DNA of 64,000 bases from an uncultured Bacteroidota bacterium. Lineage in GTDB: Bacteria > Bacteroidota > Bacteroidia > Bacteroidales > UBA932. The DNA is taken from positions 62,001 through 126,000 of the forward strand of contig CALGSW010000010.1 in assembly GCA_937901965.1 (NCBI GenBank), read 5' to 3'. Every line of letters starts with the position of its first letter. Within the stretch, counting starts at the first letter, position 1. Positions 8,589 through 17,855 of the stretch are shown in pieces. Made by a program: the position numbers and the translations under genes. Below the pieces are notes generated by a model. That model made no database searches and was not told the origin of the DNA. It worked only from the letters and a program-made list of their open reading frames with translations.

Positions 8589-10262
8589 ATGGAAGAGATC
8601 AGAAGTGTTGCGGCAGAAGAGCGTCAGCTAAATTTTCTTGAAGAGATTATTGAGAAAGACTTAGCAGAAGGAAAACATAAATCAATACTGACCAGGTTTC
8701 CCCCTGAGCCAAATGGCTATCTACATATAGGTCACGCAAAAAGTATCTGTTTAAACTTTGGTCTCGCAAAGAAATATGGGGGTAAAACTAACTTAAGGTT
8801 TGATGATACAAATCCCACTAAAGAGGATGTTGAATATGTTGACTCTATTAAAGAGGATGTCAAGTGGCTTGGCTTTGACTGGGAGGCTGAATATTATGCA
8901 TCTGATTATTTTGAACAGCTTTATGAATGGGCCAGAACTTTAATCAGAAAGGGATATGCATATGTTGATGATCAAACACAGGAAGAGATAAGAGAAAACC
9001 GGGGTACAATAACTCGTCCAGGAAAGCCTAGTCAGTGGAGAGACAGATCGGTTGAAGAGAATCTGGACCTGTTTGCCAGAATGAGAAACGGAGAATATAA
9101 AGATGGTGAGAAGGTACTCAGAGCTAAGATTGATATGTCGCATACAAACATGTTAATGAGAGACCCTATTTTATACAGGATTATTCATACTCATCACCAC
9201 AGAACAGGTGACAAATGGTGCATATATCCTATGTATGACTATGCGCACGGACAAAGCGACTCTATTGAAAGGATAACTCATTCAATATGCACACTTGAAT
9301 TTGATGTACACAGACCTCTTTATGATTGGTTTATTGAAAAACTTGAAATTTTTCCATCCAGACAATATGAATTTGCAAGACTAAATCTGACATATACAGT
9401 TATGTCCAAGAGAAAGCTCCTTGAACTTGTTAAAAACGGTTTCGTTTCCGGATGGGATGATCCAAGAATGCCTACAATATGCGGACTTAGAAGAAGAGGA
9501 TTTACTCCTGAGAGTATAAGGCTCTTTGCAGATAAGGTTGGAGTTGCAAAGAGAGATAATATTATTGATCTTTCCCTTCTTGAATGGTGTGTCAGAGAAG
9601 ATCTGAATAAGAGAGCCAGCAGATATATGACTGTAATAGATCCGGTTAAGCTGACCATTAGGAATTATCCTGAAGATAAGGTAGAGATATTTAAAGCACC
9701 AGTAAATCAGGAAAACCCTGAGGAGGGAACAAGAGATATTCCATTCTCAAGAGAGCTTTATATTGAAAGAGAGGATTTTATGGAGGAGCCTCCTAAGAAG
9801 TACTTTAGATTAAGACCAGGTGGAGAGGTTAGGTTAAAATATTCATATATAATTAAGTGTGAAGAGATAAAAAAAGACTCAGAGGGAAATATTATTGAAA
9901 TAATATGTTCATACGATCCAGACAGCAGACCCGGAAGTGGTGAGTGGAGGTCTGTTAAGGGCACAATACACTGGGTATCTCTTAAACACTCTGTTGAATC
10001 TGAACTAAGACTCTTTGACAGACTTTTTACTGAGTCTGATATGGACTCTTTACCAGAAGGTAAAAGTTATATTGACTTTCTGAATCCAGAATCTCTGATA
10101 GTTAAAAGAGGTTTTTCAGAACCTGCTCTAGCTGAGGATAAATCAGAAATTGCTGTTCAGTTTGAAAGAAATGGCTACTTTGTGAAAGATTCAGAGTCAA
10201 CTGAAACCAAACTGATTTTCAATAAAACAGTAGGATTAAAATCTGCCTGGACACAATCTTAA
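8589..10262 (+). CDS. glnS: Glutaminyl-tRNA synthetase
   Basis: A 557-residue class I synthetase that charges tRNA-Gln. The N-terminal PPEPNGYLHIGHAKS contains the HIGH motif (about 46-49), and VMSKRKLL is the KMSKS loop near residue 275. TNLRFDDTNP and the long C-terminal beta-barrel anticodon-binding region are those of GlnRS rather than bacterial GluRS, and the length equals that of E. coli GlnRS. A gene for GlnRS implies direct charging of glutamine in this organism. It is transcribed alone, and the MATE gene converges on it ten bases downstream. Confidence 0.97.
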   Translation: MEEIRSVAAEERQLNFLEEIIEKDLAEGKHKSILTRFPPEPNGYLHIGHAKSICLNFGLAKKYGGKTNLRFDDTNPTKEDVEYVDSIKEDVKWLGFDWEAEYYASDYFEQLYEWARTLIRKGYAYVDDQTQEEIRENRGTITRPGKPSQWRDRSVEENLDLFARMRNGEYKDGEKVLRAKIDMSHTNMLMRDPILYRIIHTHHHRTGDKWCIYPMYDYAHGQSDSIERITHSICTLEFDVHRPLYDWFIEKLEIFPSRQYEFARLNLTYTVMSKRKLLELVKNGFVSGWDDPRMPTICGLRRRGFTPESIRLFADKVGVAKRDNIIDLSLLEWCVREDLNKRASRYMTVIDPVKLTIRNYPEDKVEIFKAPVNQENPEEGTRDIPFSRELYIEREDFMEEPPKKYFRLRPGGEVRLKYSYIIKCEEIKKDSEGNIIEIICSYDPDSRPGSGEWRSVKGTIHWVSLKHSVESELRLFDRLFTESDMDSLPEGKSYIDFLNPESLIVKRGFSEPALAEDKSEIAVQFERNGYFVKDSESTETKLIFNKTVGLKSAWTQS

Positions 10263-10271
10263 ACAGATTTC

Positions 10272-11639
10272 TTAAGCGCTTACCGTTTTAACCCGATGCT
10301 TCTTCCATAAACCTGAATTGTAATATAGGATTGCTCCAATACATCCTACGGTCCATCCGGCAGGAATAGACCACCAAATACCTTGTGCACCAAACAAGTC
10401 AGATAAAAAGTAGGCAAGAGGAATTCTTATTATCCATAGTGACAGAGTTGTTATAAGCATAGGTACGAATGTAGCTCCGGCTCCTCTTGTAACTCCATTA
10501 ACAACAAACATAGTGCTGAAAATTATGTAAAATGAAGTAACAATTACCAGGTATTCCTTTCCTATTCTTATTATTTCACTATAGTGGGCAGATCCTGATT
10601 CAACGAACAGATACATTATTTGTTCTCCTAAAAGAATAACAACAACTGTGAGTCCTATACAAATAGCAGTTGAGTATTTAAGAGTAGCCCATAGTCCGTT
10701 TCTTATCCTGTCAAATCTGCCTGCTCCAAGATTTTGACCAACAAATGAAGATAATGCCGCAGCCAGATTCATAGCAGGCATAGATACGAACATATCTACT
10801 CTGCCTGCAGCAGTATAGGCAGCCAATGTTGCTACACCAAACGGCGAGACTATACCCAGTAAAGCCATGTTTCCCAAACCCACAAGCGTTTGCTGAACTC
10901 CGGAAGGCAATCCTATTTTTAATGACAATCTGAAATTTTCCCAGTCAAACTGCCATCTTTTCCAGTTTAGATTAAACTTGATAATACTATCTTTTTTGCT
11001 GTTAAGAAAGTACCAAAGAGCCAGCCATGCAAGTACAGAAGATATTCCTGTTGCCCATGCGACACCATCAATACCCCAGCCAAACCATAGCACAAAAATC
11101 AGGTCTAGAAACATGTTCAAAATAATTGAACCTACTGTGAAATAAATTGGCGTTAGTGAATTTCCTACTCCTCTCAGTATTGCAGCAATACCAAAAAGCA
11201 TAAACGAGGGTAGGGTAGTGGTGAGTATAACAATGTCAAAATATCTGACAGCATCAGGTAATACCTCTTCCGGGATAGATAGCATCCTGAAAATGGATTC
11301 ACTGAATATAAAAAAGACAATTGAAAGAATAATAGAACTGAACAGAAGGAAGATCTGAAGAGTATCTGATGTGATTTTAACCCTGTTATAATCTTTTGCT
11401 CCAAAATACTGAGCTACAAGGACAGATCCCCCAATGGTTATACCGGCAACAAGTGCAGAGAGCGTAAAGAGAATCGGAAAGCTGGCACCAACTGCTGCCA
11501 GGGCTACGGAACTAATAAATTTTCCCACTACAATACTGTCAACTATGTTGTACAGTTGTTGAAAAATATTCCCAATAATCATGGGAATTGCAAAATATAT
11601 TATTTGTCTGCCCTCTTTCCCCTGTGTCAGGTCCTTCAT
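10272..11639 (-). CDS. MATE-family efflux transporter
   Basis: A 455-residue inner-membrane protein with about twelve hydrophobic segments in two homologous halves. The N-terminus (GKEGRQIIYFAIPMIIGNIFQQLYN, split over the first helix) and FVGQNLGAGR after the midpoint are MATE signatures. Such proteins expel cationic drugs or metabolites using Na+ or H+ gradients; the substrate here is unknown. It is the last gene of the recG-nfo-msrA-MATE unit, two bases after msrA. Confidence 0.92.
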   Translation of the reverse strand: MKDLTQGKEGRQIIYFAIPMIIGNIFQQLYNIVDSIVVGKFISSVALAAVGASFPILFTLSALVAGITIGGSVLVAQYFGAKDYNRVKITSDTLQIFLLFSSIILSIVFFIFSESIFRMLSIPEEVLPDAVRYFDIVILTTTLPSFMLFGIAAILRGVGNSLTPIYFTVGSIILNMFLDLIFVLWFGWGIDGVAWATGISSVLAWLALWYFLNSKKDSIIKFNLNWKRWQFDWENFRLSLKIGLPSGVQQTLVGLGNMALLGIVSPFGVATLAAYTAAGRVDMFVSMPAMNLAAALSSFVGQNLGAGRFDRIRNGLWATLKYSTAICIGLTVVVILLGEQIMYLFVESGSAHYSEIIRIGKEYLVIVTSFYIIFSTMFVVNGVTRGAGATFVPMLITTLSLWIIRIPLAYFLSDLFGAQGIWWSIPAGWTVGCIGAILYYNSGLWKKHRVKTVSA

Positions 11640-11641
11640 CT

Positions 11642-12124
11642 TTAAAACCTCTTCTTATATGAGTGGCAATAGGGTTGTCCTCCCTTTTTTATATAATAGC
11701 GCTGATGATAGTTCTCTGCAGGATAGAATCTTGAGGCAGGAGTGACTTTTGTTGCGATTCTATATCCCTTTGTGTTGAGAACATTTATAAGTTCGTTTGC
11801 AACCTTCTTCTGATCTTCGTTAAAATAAAATATTTCAGATCTGTATTGAGTTCCTCTGTCCGGACCTTGTCTGTCAACCTGCTCCGGATCATGAATTTCA
11901 AAAAAGTAAATCGTCAAATCCTTATATGATATTTTATCAGGATTATAAGTAACCTGAACTGCCTCTGCATGTCCAGATAAACCACTGCAAACGTCCTCAT
12001 AAGTAGGGTTTTCCAGTGTGCCACCGGTATAGCCAGAAACCACCATTAATACACCGGGAAGTTGCCTAAAGAGATGCTCTACACCCCAGAAGCATCCTCC
12101 TGCAAAAATTGCTATTTGTTCCAT
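11642..12124 (-). CDS. msrA: Peptide methionine sulfoxide reductase A
   Basis: A 160-residue enzyme that reduces methionine-S-sulfoxide in proteins. The active-site motif AIFAGGCFWGVE with its catalytic Cys is at the N-terminus. GYTGG, SGHAEAVQVTYNP, GTQYRSEIFY and the C-terminal AENYHQRYY are family signatures. A C-terminal GGQPYCHSYKK provides a likely resolving cysteine. I chose the ATG at 12124, which gives MEQIAIFAGG. A start at 12160 would add twelve residues lying inside nfo. It overlaps the nfo end by 13 bases, so the two are co-transcribed. Confidence 0.93.
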   Translation of the reverse strand: MEQIAIFAGGCFWGVEHLFRQLPGVLMVVSGYTGGTLENPTYEDVCSGLSGHAEAVQVTYNPDKISYKDLTIYFFEIHDPEQVDRQGPDRGTQYRSEIFYFNEDQKKVANELINVLNTKGYRIATKVTPASRFYPAENYHQRYYIKKGGQPYCHSYKKRF

Positions 12125-12960
12125 GTCCAACTTTTTAGTAAAGCAATCTCCTGACTCCATATTTCAAAATCAGGAGTCTCAAGAATCATTGGGATATTGT
12201 CAAATCTATTATCTCTCATGAGTAGCTTAAATGTCTCTTCACCAAGAGCCCCTTTACCCAGGGAATCATGTCTGTCTACACGAGAGTTAAGCCCCTTTTT
12301 TGCATCATTAAGGTGCATTCCTTTAAGGTATCTGAATCCGATTATTCTCTCAAAATCGTCAAATGCTTTATTAAAACCTTGAATAGTAGAGAGATCATAT
12401 CCGGCTGCAAAAGAGTGACATGTGTCTATGCATACACCTACTCTGCTTTTATCTTCAACTTTATCAATAATTTCAGCTATCTGCTCAAAAGTGTGACCGA
12501 GATTAGTGCCCTGGCCGGCGGTGTTCTCTATGACAGCAGACACGCCGGATGTTTTATCCAATGTTATGTTTATGGATTCTGCGATTCTTGATAAACATTC
12601 TGTTATTGAAATTTTACCAAGATGACTGCCAGGATGAAAATTTAACCTGTCTAACCCAAGTTGTTCACATCTCTGTACTTCATCCAAAAATGCAGATCTT
12701 GATTTTTCCAGACCCTCCTGTTCGGGATGACCTAAGTTTATCAGGTAACTATCGTGAGGGAGAATTTGAAATGGTTTAAAATTAAATTCTTCACACCTTT
12801 GCTTGAAATTCTTAATGCTTTTTTCAGATAGAGGTGCAGATACCCACTGCCTCTGATTTTTTGTAAAAAGGGCAAAAGCCGTAGCACCTATCTCTTTAGC
12901 ATTTACAGGTGCATTCTCAACTCCGCCTGAAGAACTAACATGTGCTCCAATATATTTCAT
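12112..12960 (-). CDS. nfo: Endonuclease IV (AP endonuclease)
   Basis: A 282-residue metal-dependent enzyme that cuts DNA 5' of abasic sites in base-excision repair. The N-terminal MKYIGAHVSSSGGVENA, LTKN-like LFTKNQRQW, the HPGSH loop, the IENTAGQG motif and the metal-ligand segment VCIDTCHSFAAGYD are all present, and HLNDAKKGLNSRVDRH follows. Length agrees with E. coli Nfo. It follows recG after 14 bases and overlaps msrA, grouping DNA repair and oxidative damage repair in one unit. Confidence 0.95.
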   Translation of the reverse strand: MKYIGAHVSSSGGVENAPVNAKEIGATAFALFTKNQRQWVSAPLSEKSIKNFKQRCEEFNFKPFQILPHDSYLINLGHPEQEGLEKSRSAFLDEVQRCEQLGLDRLNFHPGSHLGKISITECLSRIAESINITLDKTSGVSAVIENTAGQGTNLGHTFEQIAEIIDKVEDKSRVGVCIDTCHSFAAGYDLSTIQGFNKAFDDFERIIGFRYLKGMHLNDAKKGLNSRVDRHDSLGKGALGEETFKLLMRDNRFDNIPMILETPDFEIWSQEIALLKSWTWNK

Positions 12961-12974
12961 AACTACAATTTTTT

Positions 12975-15083
12975 TTAACTGATTCTGGAAAAGTCCTCTT
13001 TTATTCCTTTAATTTTCGAAAGATGTTCCTTTACAATACTATTTTCAATACTTTCAAGTAAAGGATCTTTCTGAAGCAGAGATATAGCTGTCTTTCTAGC
13101 CTCTTCAAGAATCTGTGAATCCTTGGAAAGGTCTGAAAGCCTTAATTCAACCGGCAGTCCGCTCTGTTGTGTCCCCTCCAGGTCACCGGGGCCCCTCATT
13201 CTCATATCAGCCTCTGCAAGTTCAAAACCATCCTGAGTTGAGCACATAAGTTCTATCCTCTGTTTTGACTCTTTAGTCAGTTTGTGACCCGTCATGAGAA
13301 TACAATACGAGTTGTCACTTCCCCTGCCAACCCTGCCTCTGAGCTGATGAAGCTGAGACAGGCCGAATCTTTCTGCACTTTCAATCATCATTACTGATGC
13401 ATTTGGAACATCTACTCCTACCTCTATAACAGATGTTGAGACTAAAATGTTCGCCTTGCCGGATGCAAACAGAGCCATGTCATATGCCTTGTCTTCATTC
13501 TTCTGTTTGCCGTGCACAACAGCTGTTACATATTGAGGCGCAGGAAATTCTCTGATTATATTTTCGTAGCCATCCTGCAGATTTTTGTAATCCAGTGTTT
13601 CACTTTCGTTGATCAAAGGATAAACTATAAATACCTGCCTGCCTTTTGCTATTTCATCCTTCATGAATTCATAAATCTTCTTTCTGTAAGATTCCGTAGT
13701 ATGCATTGTTCTGATACTTTTCCGGCCAGGAGGAAGTTCATCAATAACAGAAACATCAAGATCGCCGTATAGTGTCATTGCCAGAGTTCTTGGAATAGGT
13801 GTTGCCGTCATAACCAGAACATGAGGGATTATTTCAGCATTTTTGCTCCAAAGTTTGGCTCTTTGCTCAACTCCAAATCTGTGTTGTTCGTCTATAACCG
13901 CAAAACCAAGATTCTCAAATTGTACATTATCCTCAATCAAAGCATGTGTGCCAAACAGAATATGTATTGATCCGTTTGAGATTCCCTCTAAAATTTCTCG
14001 CCGCTCTTTTGCTTTTGTATTTCCGGTAAGAAGTGCTGTTTTGACTCCAGTTTCAGACAATAGAGTCAATGAGCCATTGTAGTGCTGATTTGCAAGCACT
14101 TCAGTTGGTGCCATTATGCAAGACTGGAATCCGTTATCAGCAGCAAGTAGAGAGCATAGAATTGCAACCATGGTTTTGCCACTCCCTACATCACCTTGTA
14201 AAAGCCTGTTCATCTGCCTTCCGGATTTGAAATCCTCTCTAATTTCACGGATTACTCTTTTCTGTGCATTAGTCAGTTCAAACGGCATCTTTGAATAACA
14301 AATGTTGAAAAATTCACCGACTCTTGGCATTGGAATACCTCTCAAATTCCTCTCTCTTAAGCCTTTTTGTTTCAGCAAAGAGACCTGTAAATAGAAAAGT
14401 TCTTCAAATTTAAGTCTGAACTGTGCAGCCGCAAGTTTTTTAATATCAGCTGGGAAATGAATGTTTTGCAGAGCCTCCCTGTATGACATAAACCTTTTCT
14501 CTTCTGTCAGCCAAATTGGTAGTGTCTCTTTTATAGCCTCATAGCACTGTTTTAATAGTGTAGCCTGAAGTTTTGCAATCACTTTATTACTCATTCCTCC
14601 ACTGCGTAATTTCTCAGTTGATGAGTAAACACCCAGCATATTCCCTACATAATAGGGATTCTCTTCTGTAGTCAGGTCTATTTCAGGATGTACTATATTA
14701 ATAGTTTGATTGAAGATTGTCGGTTTGCCAAAAACTATATACTCCTGGTTTAATTTTATCCTCTCTTTAATCCACTTTATACCCTGAAAGAAAACTAAAT
14801 CTATTGAGCCTGTAGTATCAGTAAGAGTTACTACAAGCCTTTTTCCGGGGCCTCTCTCTCCAATCTGATTCATTCTGCTGATTCTGCCTCTAAGCTGAAT
14901 GTAGCTCATTGAGGGTTCTATCTCATTAATAGTGTAAATCCTGCTTCTGTCAATATATCTGAAAGGGAAGAAAAGCAACATGTCGCCAAAGGTTTTGATG
15001 TTCAATTCCTTTTCAAGTAATGTTGCTCTCCGGGGTCCAACTCCGGTTAGAAATTTTATTTCACTGTCAAGAATACCAGGCAT
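12975..15083 (-). CDS. recG: ATP-dependent DNA helicase RecG
   Basis: A 702-residue branch-migrating helicase that remodels stalled forks and Holliday junctions. An N-terminal wedge (OB-fold) domain with LRGRISRMNQIG is followed by helicase motifs: Walker A LLQGDVGSGKT, the motif II FAVIDEQHRFGVEQR (DEQH), VMTATPIPRTLAMTLYGDLD and the C-terminal QLRGRVGRG. Length is standard. The minus-strand -7 box at 15088-15095 places the predicted transcript start at or next to the ATG, so the message may be leaderless. It heads the recG-nfo-msrA-MATE unit. Confidence 0.96.
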   Translation of the reverse strand: MPGILDSEIKFLTGVGPRRATLLEKELNIKTFGDMLLFFPFRYIDRSRIYTINEIEPSMSYIQLRGRISRMNQIGERGPGKRLVVTLTDTTGSIDLVFFQGIKWIKERIKLNQEYIVFGKPTIFNQTINIVHPEIDLTTEENPYYVGNMLGVYSSTEKLRSGGMSNKVIAKLQATLLKQCYEAIKETLPIWLTEEKRFMSYREALQNIHFPADIKKLAAAQFRLKFEELFYLQVSLLKQKGLRERNLRGIPMPRVGEFFNICYSKMPFELTNAQKRVIREIREDFKSGRQMNRLLQGDVGSGKTMVAILCSLLAADNGFQSCIMAPTEVLANQHYNGSLTLLSETGVKTALLTGNTKAKERREILEGISNGSIHILFGTHALIEDNVQFENLGFAVIDEQHRFGVEQRAKLWSKNAEIIPHVLVMTATPIPRTLAMTLYGDLDVSVIDELPPGRKSIRTMHTTESYRKKIYEFMKDEIAKGRQVFIVYPLINESETLDYKNLQDGYENIIREFPAPQYVTAVVHGKQKNEDKAYDMALFASGKANILVSTSVIEVGVDVPNASVMMIESAERFGLSQLHQLRGRVGRGSDNSYCILMTGHKLTKESKQRIELMCSTQDGFELAEADMRMRGPGDLEGTQQSGLPVELRLSDLSKDSQILEEARKTAISLLQKDPLLESIENSIVKEHLSKIKGIKEDFSRIS

Positions 15084-15087
15084 ATTG

Positions 15088-15095
15088 CAAAGTTA
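15088..15095 (-). promoter_or_regulatory. -7 box (TAACTTTG) for the recG unit
   Basis: The minus strand reads TAACTTTG ending only four bases before the recG ATG (15083-15081). With the usual distance of about 5-8 bases to the start site, transcription would begin at the start codon. No good TTTG -33 element is seen at 19-21 bases. Confidence 0.5.
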
Positions 15096-15147
15096 ACAAT
15101 CTTGTCAGATTTTTGTATCTTGCAGCAAAATTCTTGAACAGGCAGAA

Positions 15148-16209
15148 ATGAGTAATAAAATAGTAGTTGGCATCACTCAGGGTGACAGCAATAGCATATC
15201 ATACGAGGTTATAATTAAAGCACTTTCAGATAACAGAATTATTGAGCTTTGCACACCAGTGCTTTATGGGTCTTCTAAGCTTTTTGGTTACTATAAGAAA
15301 CAGATACAAGATGCAGAAAACCTTACGGTTAATCTGATTACAAATCCGTCAGAAATTCACCATAAAAGGATTAATATTATCAATTGTGTCCCTGAAAGTG
15401 TTTCTGCCGATCCCGGAAAATCTACTCCAGAAAGCTCCAGAGGTGCATTTTTATCTCTTGATAAAGCAATAAACCATTTGAGAAGCGGGGATATAGATGT
15501 TTTAGTTACAGGTCCGTTTAATAAAGCCTCAATGCAAGCTGAGGGATTTAATTTCCCCGGTCATACAGAGTATCTTGCAAAGGAATTTGATAGATCTGAT
15601 ACCTTAATGTTTATGATATCTGCAACTTTAAAGGTGGGTGTAGTAACAAACCATATACCGCTTAAAGAAGTTCCATCTTCTATTACATCTGAAAAAATTG
15701 TAAAAAAATGCAAGATTTTATTAGACTCTTTAAGGCGGGATTTTGCAATTGAATATCCTAAGGTTGCCTTACTCTCTCTTAATCCTCATGCCGGTGAAAA
15801 CGGAGTTCTCGGGAAGGAGGAGATAGAAATTATAAAGCCAGCTATTGATGAGATCAAATCTGATGGAGAGCTAGTTTTTGGACCATTTGCACCTGATGGA
15901 TTTTTTGCCTCATCTCTTTGTAAAAAATTTGATGCTGTACTAGCAATGTACCATGACCAGGGATTAATACCTTTTAAGGCTCTCTCTGCTGAAGGGGGGG
16001 TAAATTATACTGCGGGTTTACCGGTTGTTAGAACTTCTCCTGATCACGGTACAGCTTATGATATTGCAGGTAAGGGGATTGCAAACCATACTTCAATGCT
16101 TAATGCAATTTACAGTGCTATTGACATATTCAAAAAGAGACTTGAATACGAGGAGATAAGAAAAAATCCTCTCAAAGTTGAAATACCTGCTTCCAGAGGA
16201 AATGATTGA
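15148..16209 (+). CDS. pdxA: 4-hydroxythreonine-4-phosphate dehydrogenase
   Basis: A 353-residue enzyme of the DXP-dependent pyridoxal 5'-phosphate pathway. It oxidises 4-phosphohydroxy-threonine in the cytoplasm. VGITQGDSNSISYEV is the N-terminus. NKASMQAEGFNFPGHTEYLA carries the first metal-binding His. LNPHAGENGVLGKEE, GPFAPDGFF, MYHDQGLIPFKAL and the metal-binding RTSPDHGTAYDIAG motif follow in order. Length is slightly above the E. coli enzyme. The end overlaps rnhA by eight bases. No pdxJ is visible in the window. Confidence 0.95.
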   Translation: MSNKIVVGITQGDSNSISYEVIIKALSDNRIIELCTPVLYGSSKLFGYYKKQIQDAENLTVNLITNPSEIHHKRINIINCVPESVSADPGKSTPESSRGAFLSLDKAINHLRSGDIDVLVTGPFNKASMQAEGFNFPGHTEYLAKEFDRSDTLMFMISATLKVGVVTNHIPLKEVPSSITSEKIVKKCKILLDSLRRDFAIEYPKVALLSLNPHAGENGVLGKEEIEIIKPAIDEIKSDGELVFGPFAPDGFFASSLCKKFDAVLAMYHDQGLIPFKALSAEGGVNYTAGLPVVRTSPDHGTAYDIAGKGIANHTSMLNAIYSAIDIFKKRLEYEEIRKNPLKVEIPASRGND

Positions 16210-16672
16210 GCTGTATACAGATGGGGCTTCTCGTGGCAACCCCGGCCCGGGAGGATATGGTGTACTGCTTAGAAGTGGCAGATATATTAAAGAGCTCTCG
16301 GAGGGTTTTTTAAAAACAACTAATAACAGAATGGAGCTTCTTGCTGTAATCGTCGGACTTGAGGCTCTTAAAAAATCGGGTTCAAATGTAACTGTATATT
16401 CAGATTCCTCTTATGTATGCGATGCAGTAAATAAAGGGTGGCTGCTAAAATGGGAAATGAAAAATTTTTCCGGCAAGAAAAACAGAGATTTGTGGATCAG
16501 ATTCCTGTCAATATACAGACAACATAATGTAAAACTTGTATGGATAAAAGGTCACTCCGGACATACGGAGAATGAAAGATGTGATACCCTCGCAGTTGAA
16601 GCGTCAAAAAAAGAATCGCTGATGAAAGATGAGGGTTACATTAATGAGGAAGAGATGACTCTTGGTCTGTAA
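16202..16672 (+). CDS. rnhA: Ribonuclease HI
   Basis: A 156-residue enzyme that cuts the RNA strand of RNA-DNA hybrids. The four carboxylates of the active site are present: Asp7 (LYTDGASRG), Glu45 (NNRMELL), Asp68 (YSDSSYV) and Asp128 (ERCDTLA), with the handle region GWLLKWEMKNF and the KGHSGH loop. I chose the ATG at 16202, giving MIELYTDGAS, the normal start of the family. The ATG at 16178 would add eight residues and lie further inside pdxA. The 3' end overlaps the convergent mqnC by 37 bases, and the last acidic residues are encoded there. Confidence 0.95.
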   Translation: MIELYTDGASRGNPGPGGYGVLLRSGRYIKELSEGFLKTTNNRMELLAVIVGLEALKKSGSNVTVYSDSSYVCDAVNKGWLLKWEMKNFSGKKNRDLWIRFLSIYRQHNVKLVWIKGHSGHTENERCDTLAVEASKKESLMKDEGYINEEEMTLGL

Positions 16673-17742
16673 TCCTGACCTCTCAGCCAAGGTTCAAAGC
16701 CGGCCTCCTTTATTGTTTTGTGCATCTCAGTAATTCCCATTTTGTGATCAGCTCCTGCTGAAGAGACTACATTCTCTTCTATCATTATGGATCCCATATC
16801 GTCTGCTCCAGAGTGGAGTGCAAGCATGCCAATCTCTTTTCCTACTGTCAGCCATGATGCTTGTATGTGTTTTATGTTGTTAAGCATAATCCGGCTGATG
16901 GCTGTCATTTTAAGATGCTCTATTGCAGTTAACTTATTTGTAATGAATTTTGCTGCAAGTTTGGTGCCTTCAGTTTGCATAGGCCAGCCTATGAATGCTC
17001 TGAATCCGGGCATGTCTTTTGGTTTTACACTCTGTAGCTCTCTTATGGCAATAAGGTGTTCAAGCCTCTCTTCCAGAGTCTCTATATGACCATACACCAT
17101 TGTTGCAGTTGTGCCGAGGCCCATCTTATGTGCTTCTGCCATAACATCAAGCCACTGTTTTGAAGTTGGTTTCCCCGGAGAGAGGGTTTTTCTGACGCGG
17201 TCTGATAGAATCTCAGCTCCGGCACCTGGTAGTGTATCTAATCCGGCATCAACTAACCTCTGAAGTGTATCTTTAATGGAGAGAGAACTTAGCCGTGCAA
17301 TGTGAGAAACTTCAGGTGGTCCAAATGCATTGAGTTTTATAAGTGGATCTATAGATTTTATTGTTTTAAGAAGTTCCTCGTAATATGTTATATCATAATG
17401 CGGATGTAAGCCACCCTGGAGAAGTATCTGATCACCACCAAGTTCCCTAAGCTGATCTATTTTTTCTTTAAGTTCCTCTCTGCTAATAGTATAGGATTTG
17501 TCCTTTTCAGAAAATTTGCAATGAAAATTGCAAAACAGACATCCAGATATACAGACATTAGTATAATTTATATTTCTGTCAATTTGCCAACTCACTTTTT
17601 TATCAGGGACGTGAATAAATCTTAACTGTTGTGCAAGTGACAAAAGTTTTGCAGGTTCTTCGTTCTTGTACAGTATGAGTCCCTCTTCCATAGTTAATGG
17701 CTGGAGATCTAGTGCTTTATTATGTAATGTATTTATATTCAT
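16636..17742 (-). CDS. mqnC: Cyclic dehypoxanthinyl futalosine synthase (menaquinone, futalosine route)
   Basis: A 368-residue radical SAM enzyme. The cluster motif NVCISGCLFCNF gives Cys64, Cys68 and Cys71 (CX3CX2C). DRNINYTN before it and ALHSGADDMGSIMIEENVV near the C-terminus are features of MqnC rather than of its relatives MqnE or CofH. It makes the cyclic intermediate of the alternative menaquinone pathway. The open frame extends to 17964, but the upstream part runs antisense through gpsA. The ATG at 17742 gives a normal N-terminus and has a -7 box upstream. It overlaps rnhA 3' to 3'. The other mqn genes are not in the window. Confidence 0.88.
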   Translation of the reverse strand: MNINTLHNKALDLQPLTMEEGLILYKNEEPAKLLSLAQQLRFIHVPDKKVSWQIDRNINYTNVCISGCLFCNFHCKFSEKDKSYTISREELKEKIDQLRELGGDQILLQGGLHPHYDITYYEELLKTIKSIDPLIKLNAFGPPEVSHIARLSSLSIKDTLQRLVDAGLDTLPGAGAEILSDRVRKTLSPGKPTSKQWLDVMAEAHKMGLGTTATMVYGHIETLEERLEHLIAIRELQSVKPKDMPGFRAFIGWPMQTEGTKLAAKFITNKLTAIEHLKMTAISRIMLNNIKHIQASWLTVGKEIGMLALHSGADDMGSIMIEENVVSSAGADHKMGITEMHKTIKEAGFEPWLRGQDYRPRVISSSLM

Positions 17743-17768
17743 TAGTTTGCTTCTGTTGAAGAATAATG

Positions 17769-17776
17769 CAAAAGTA
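17769..17776 (-). promoter_or_regulatory. -7 box (TACTTTTG) for mqnC
   Basis: The minus strand reads TACTTTTG, matching TAnnTTTG, 26 bases before the mqnC ATG. A TTTG lies 23 bases further upstream, slightly beyond the usual spacing. Confidence 0.55.
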
Positions 17777-17785
17777 AAAGAATTA

Positions 17786-17816
17786 TTTAAGAAGTATAAC
17801 AAAATAGGTATATTTG
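17786..17816 (+). promoter_or_regulatory. Promoter of the gpsA-pgi-addBA unit (TTTA-N19-TATATTTG)
   Basis: TTTA at 17786-17789 is followed after 19 bases by TATATTTG at 17809-17816, a full -7 match with correct spacing. The gpsA ATG follows 40 bases later. Confidence 0.6.
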
Positions 17817-17855
17817 TATAATGATTTGAAGCAAATAAATTCACATTCAATAGAA

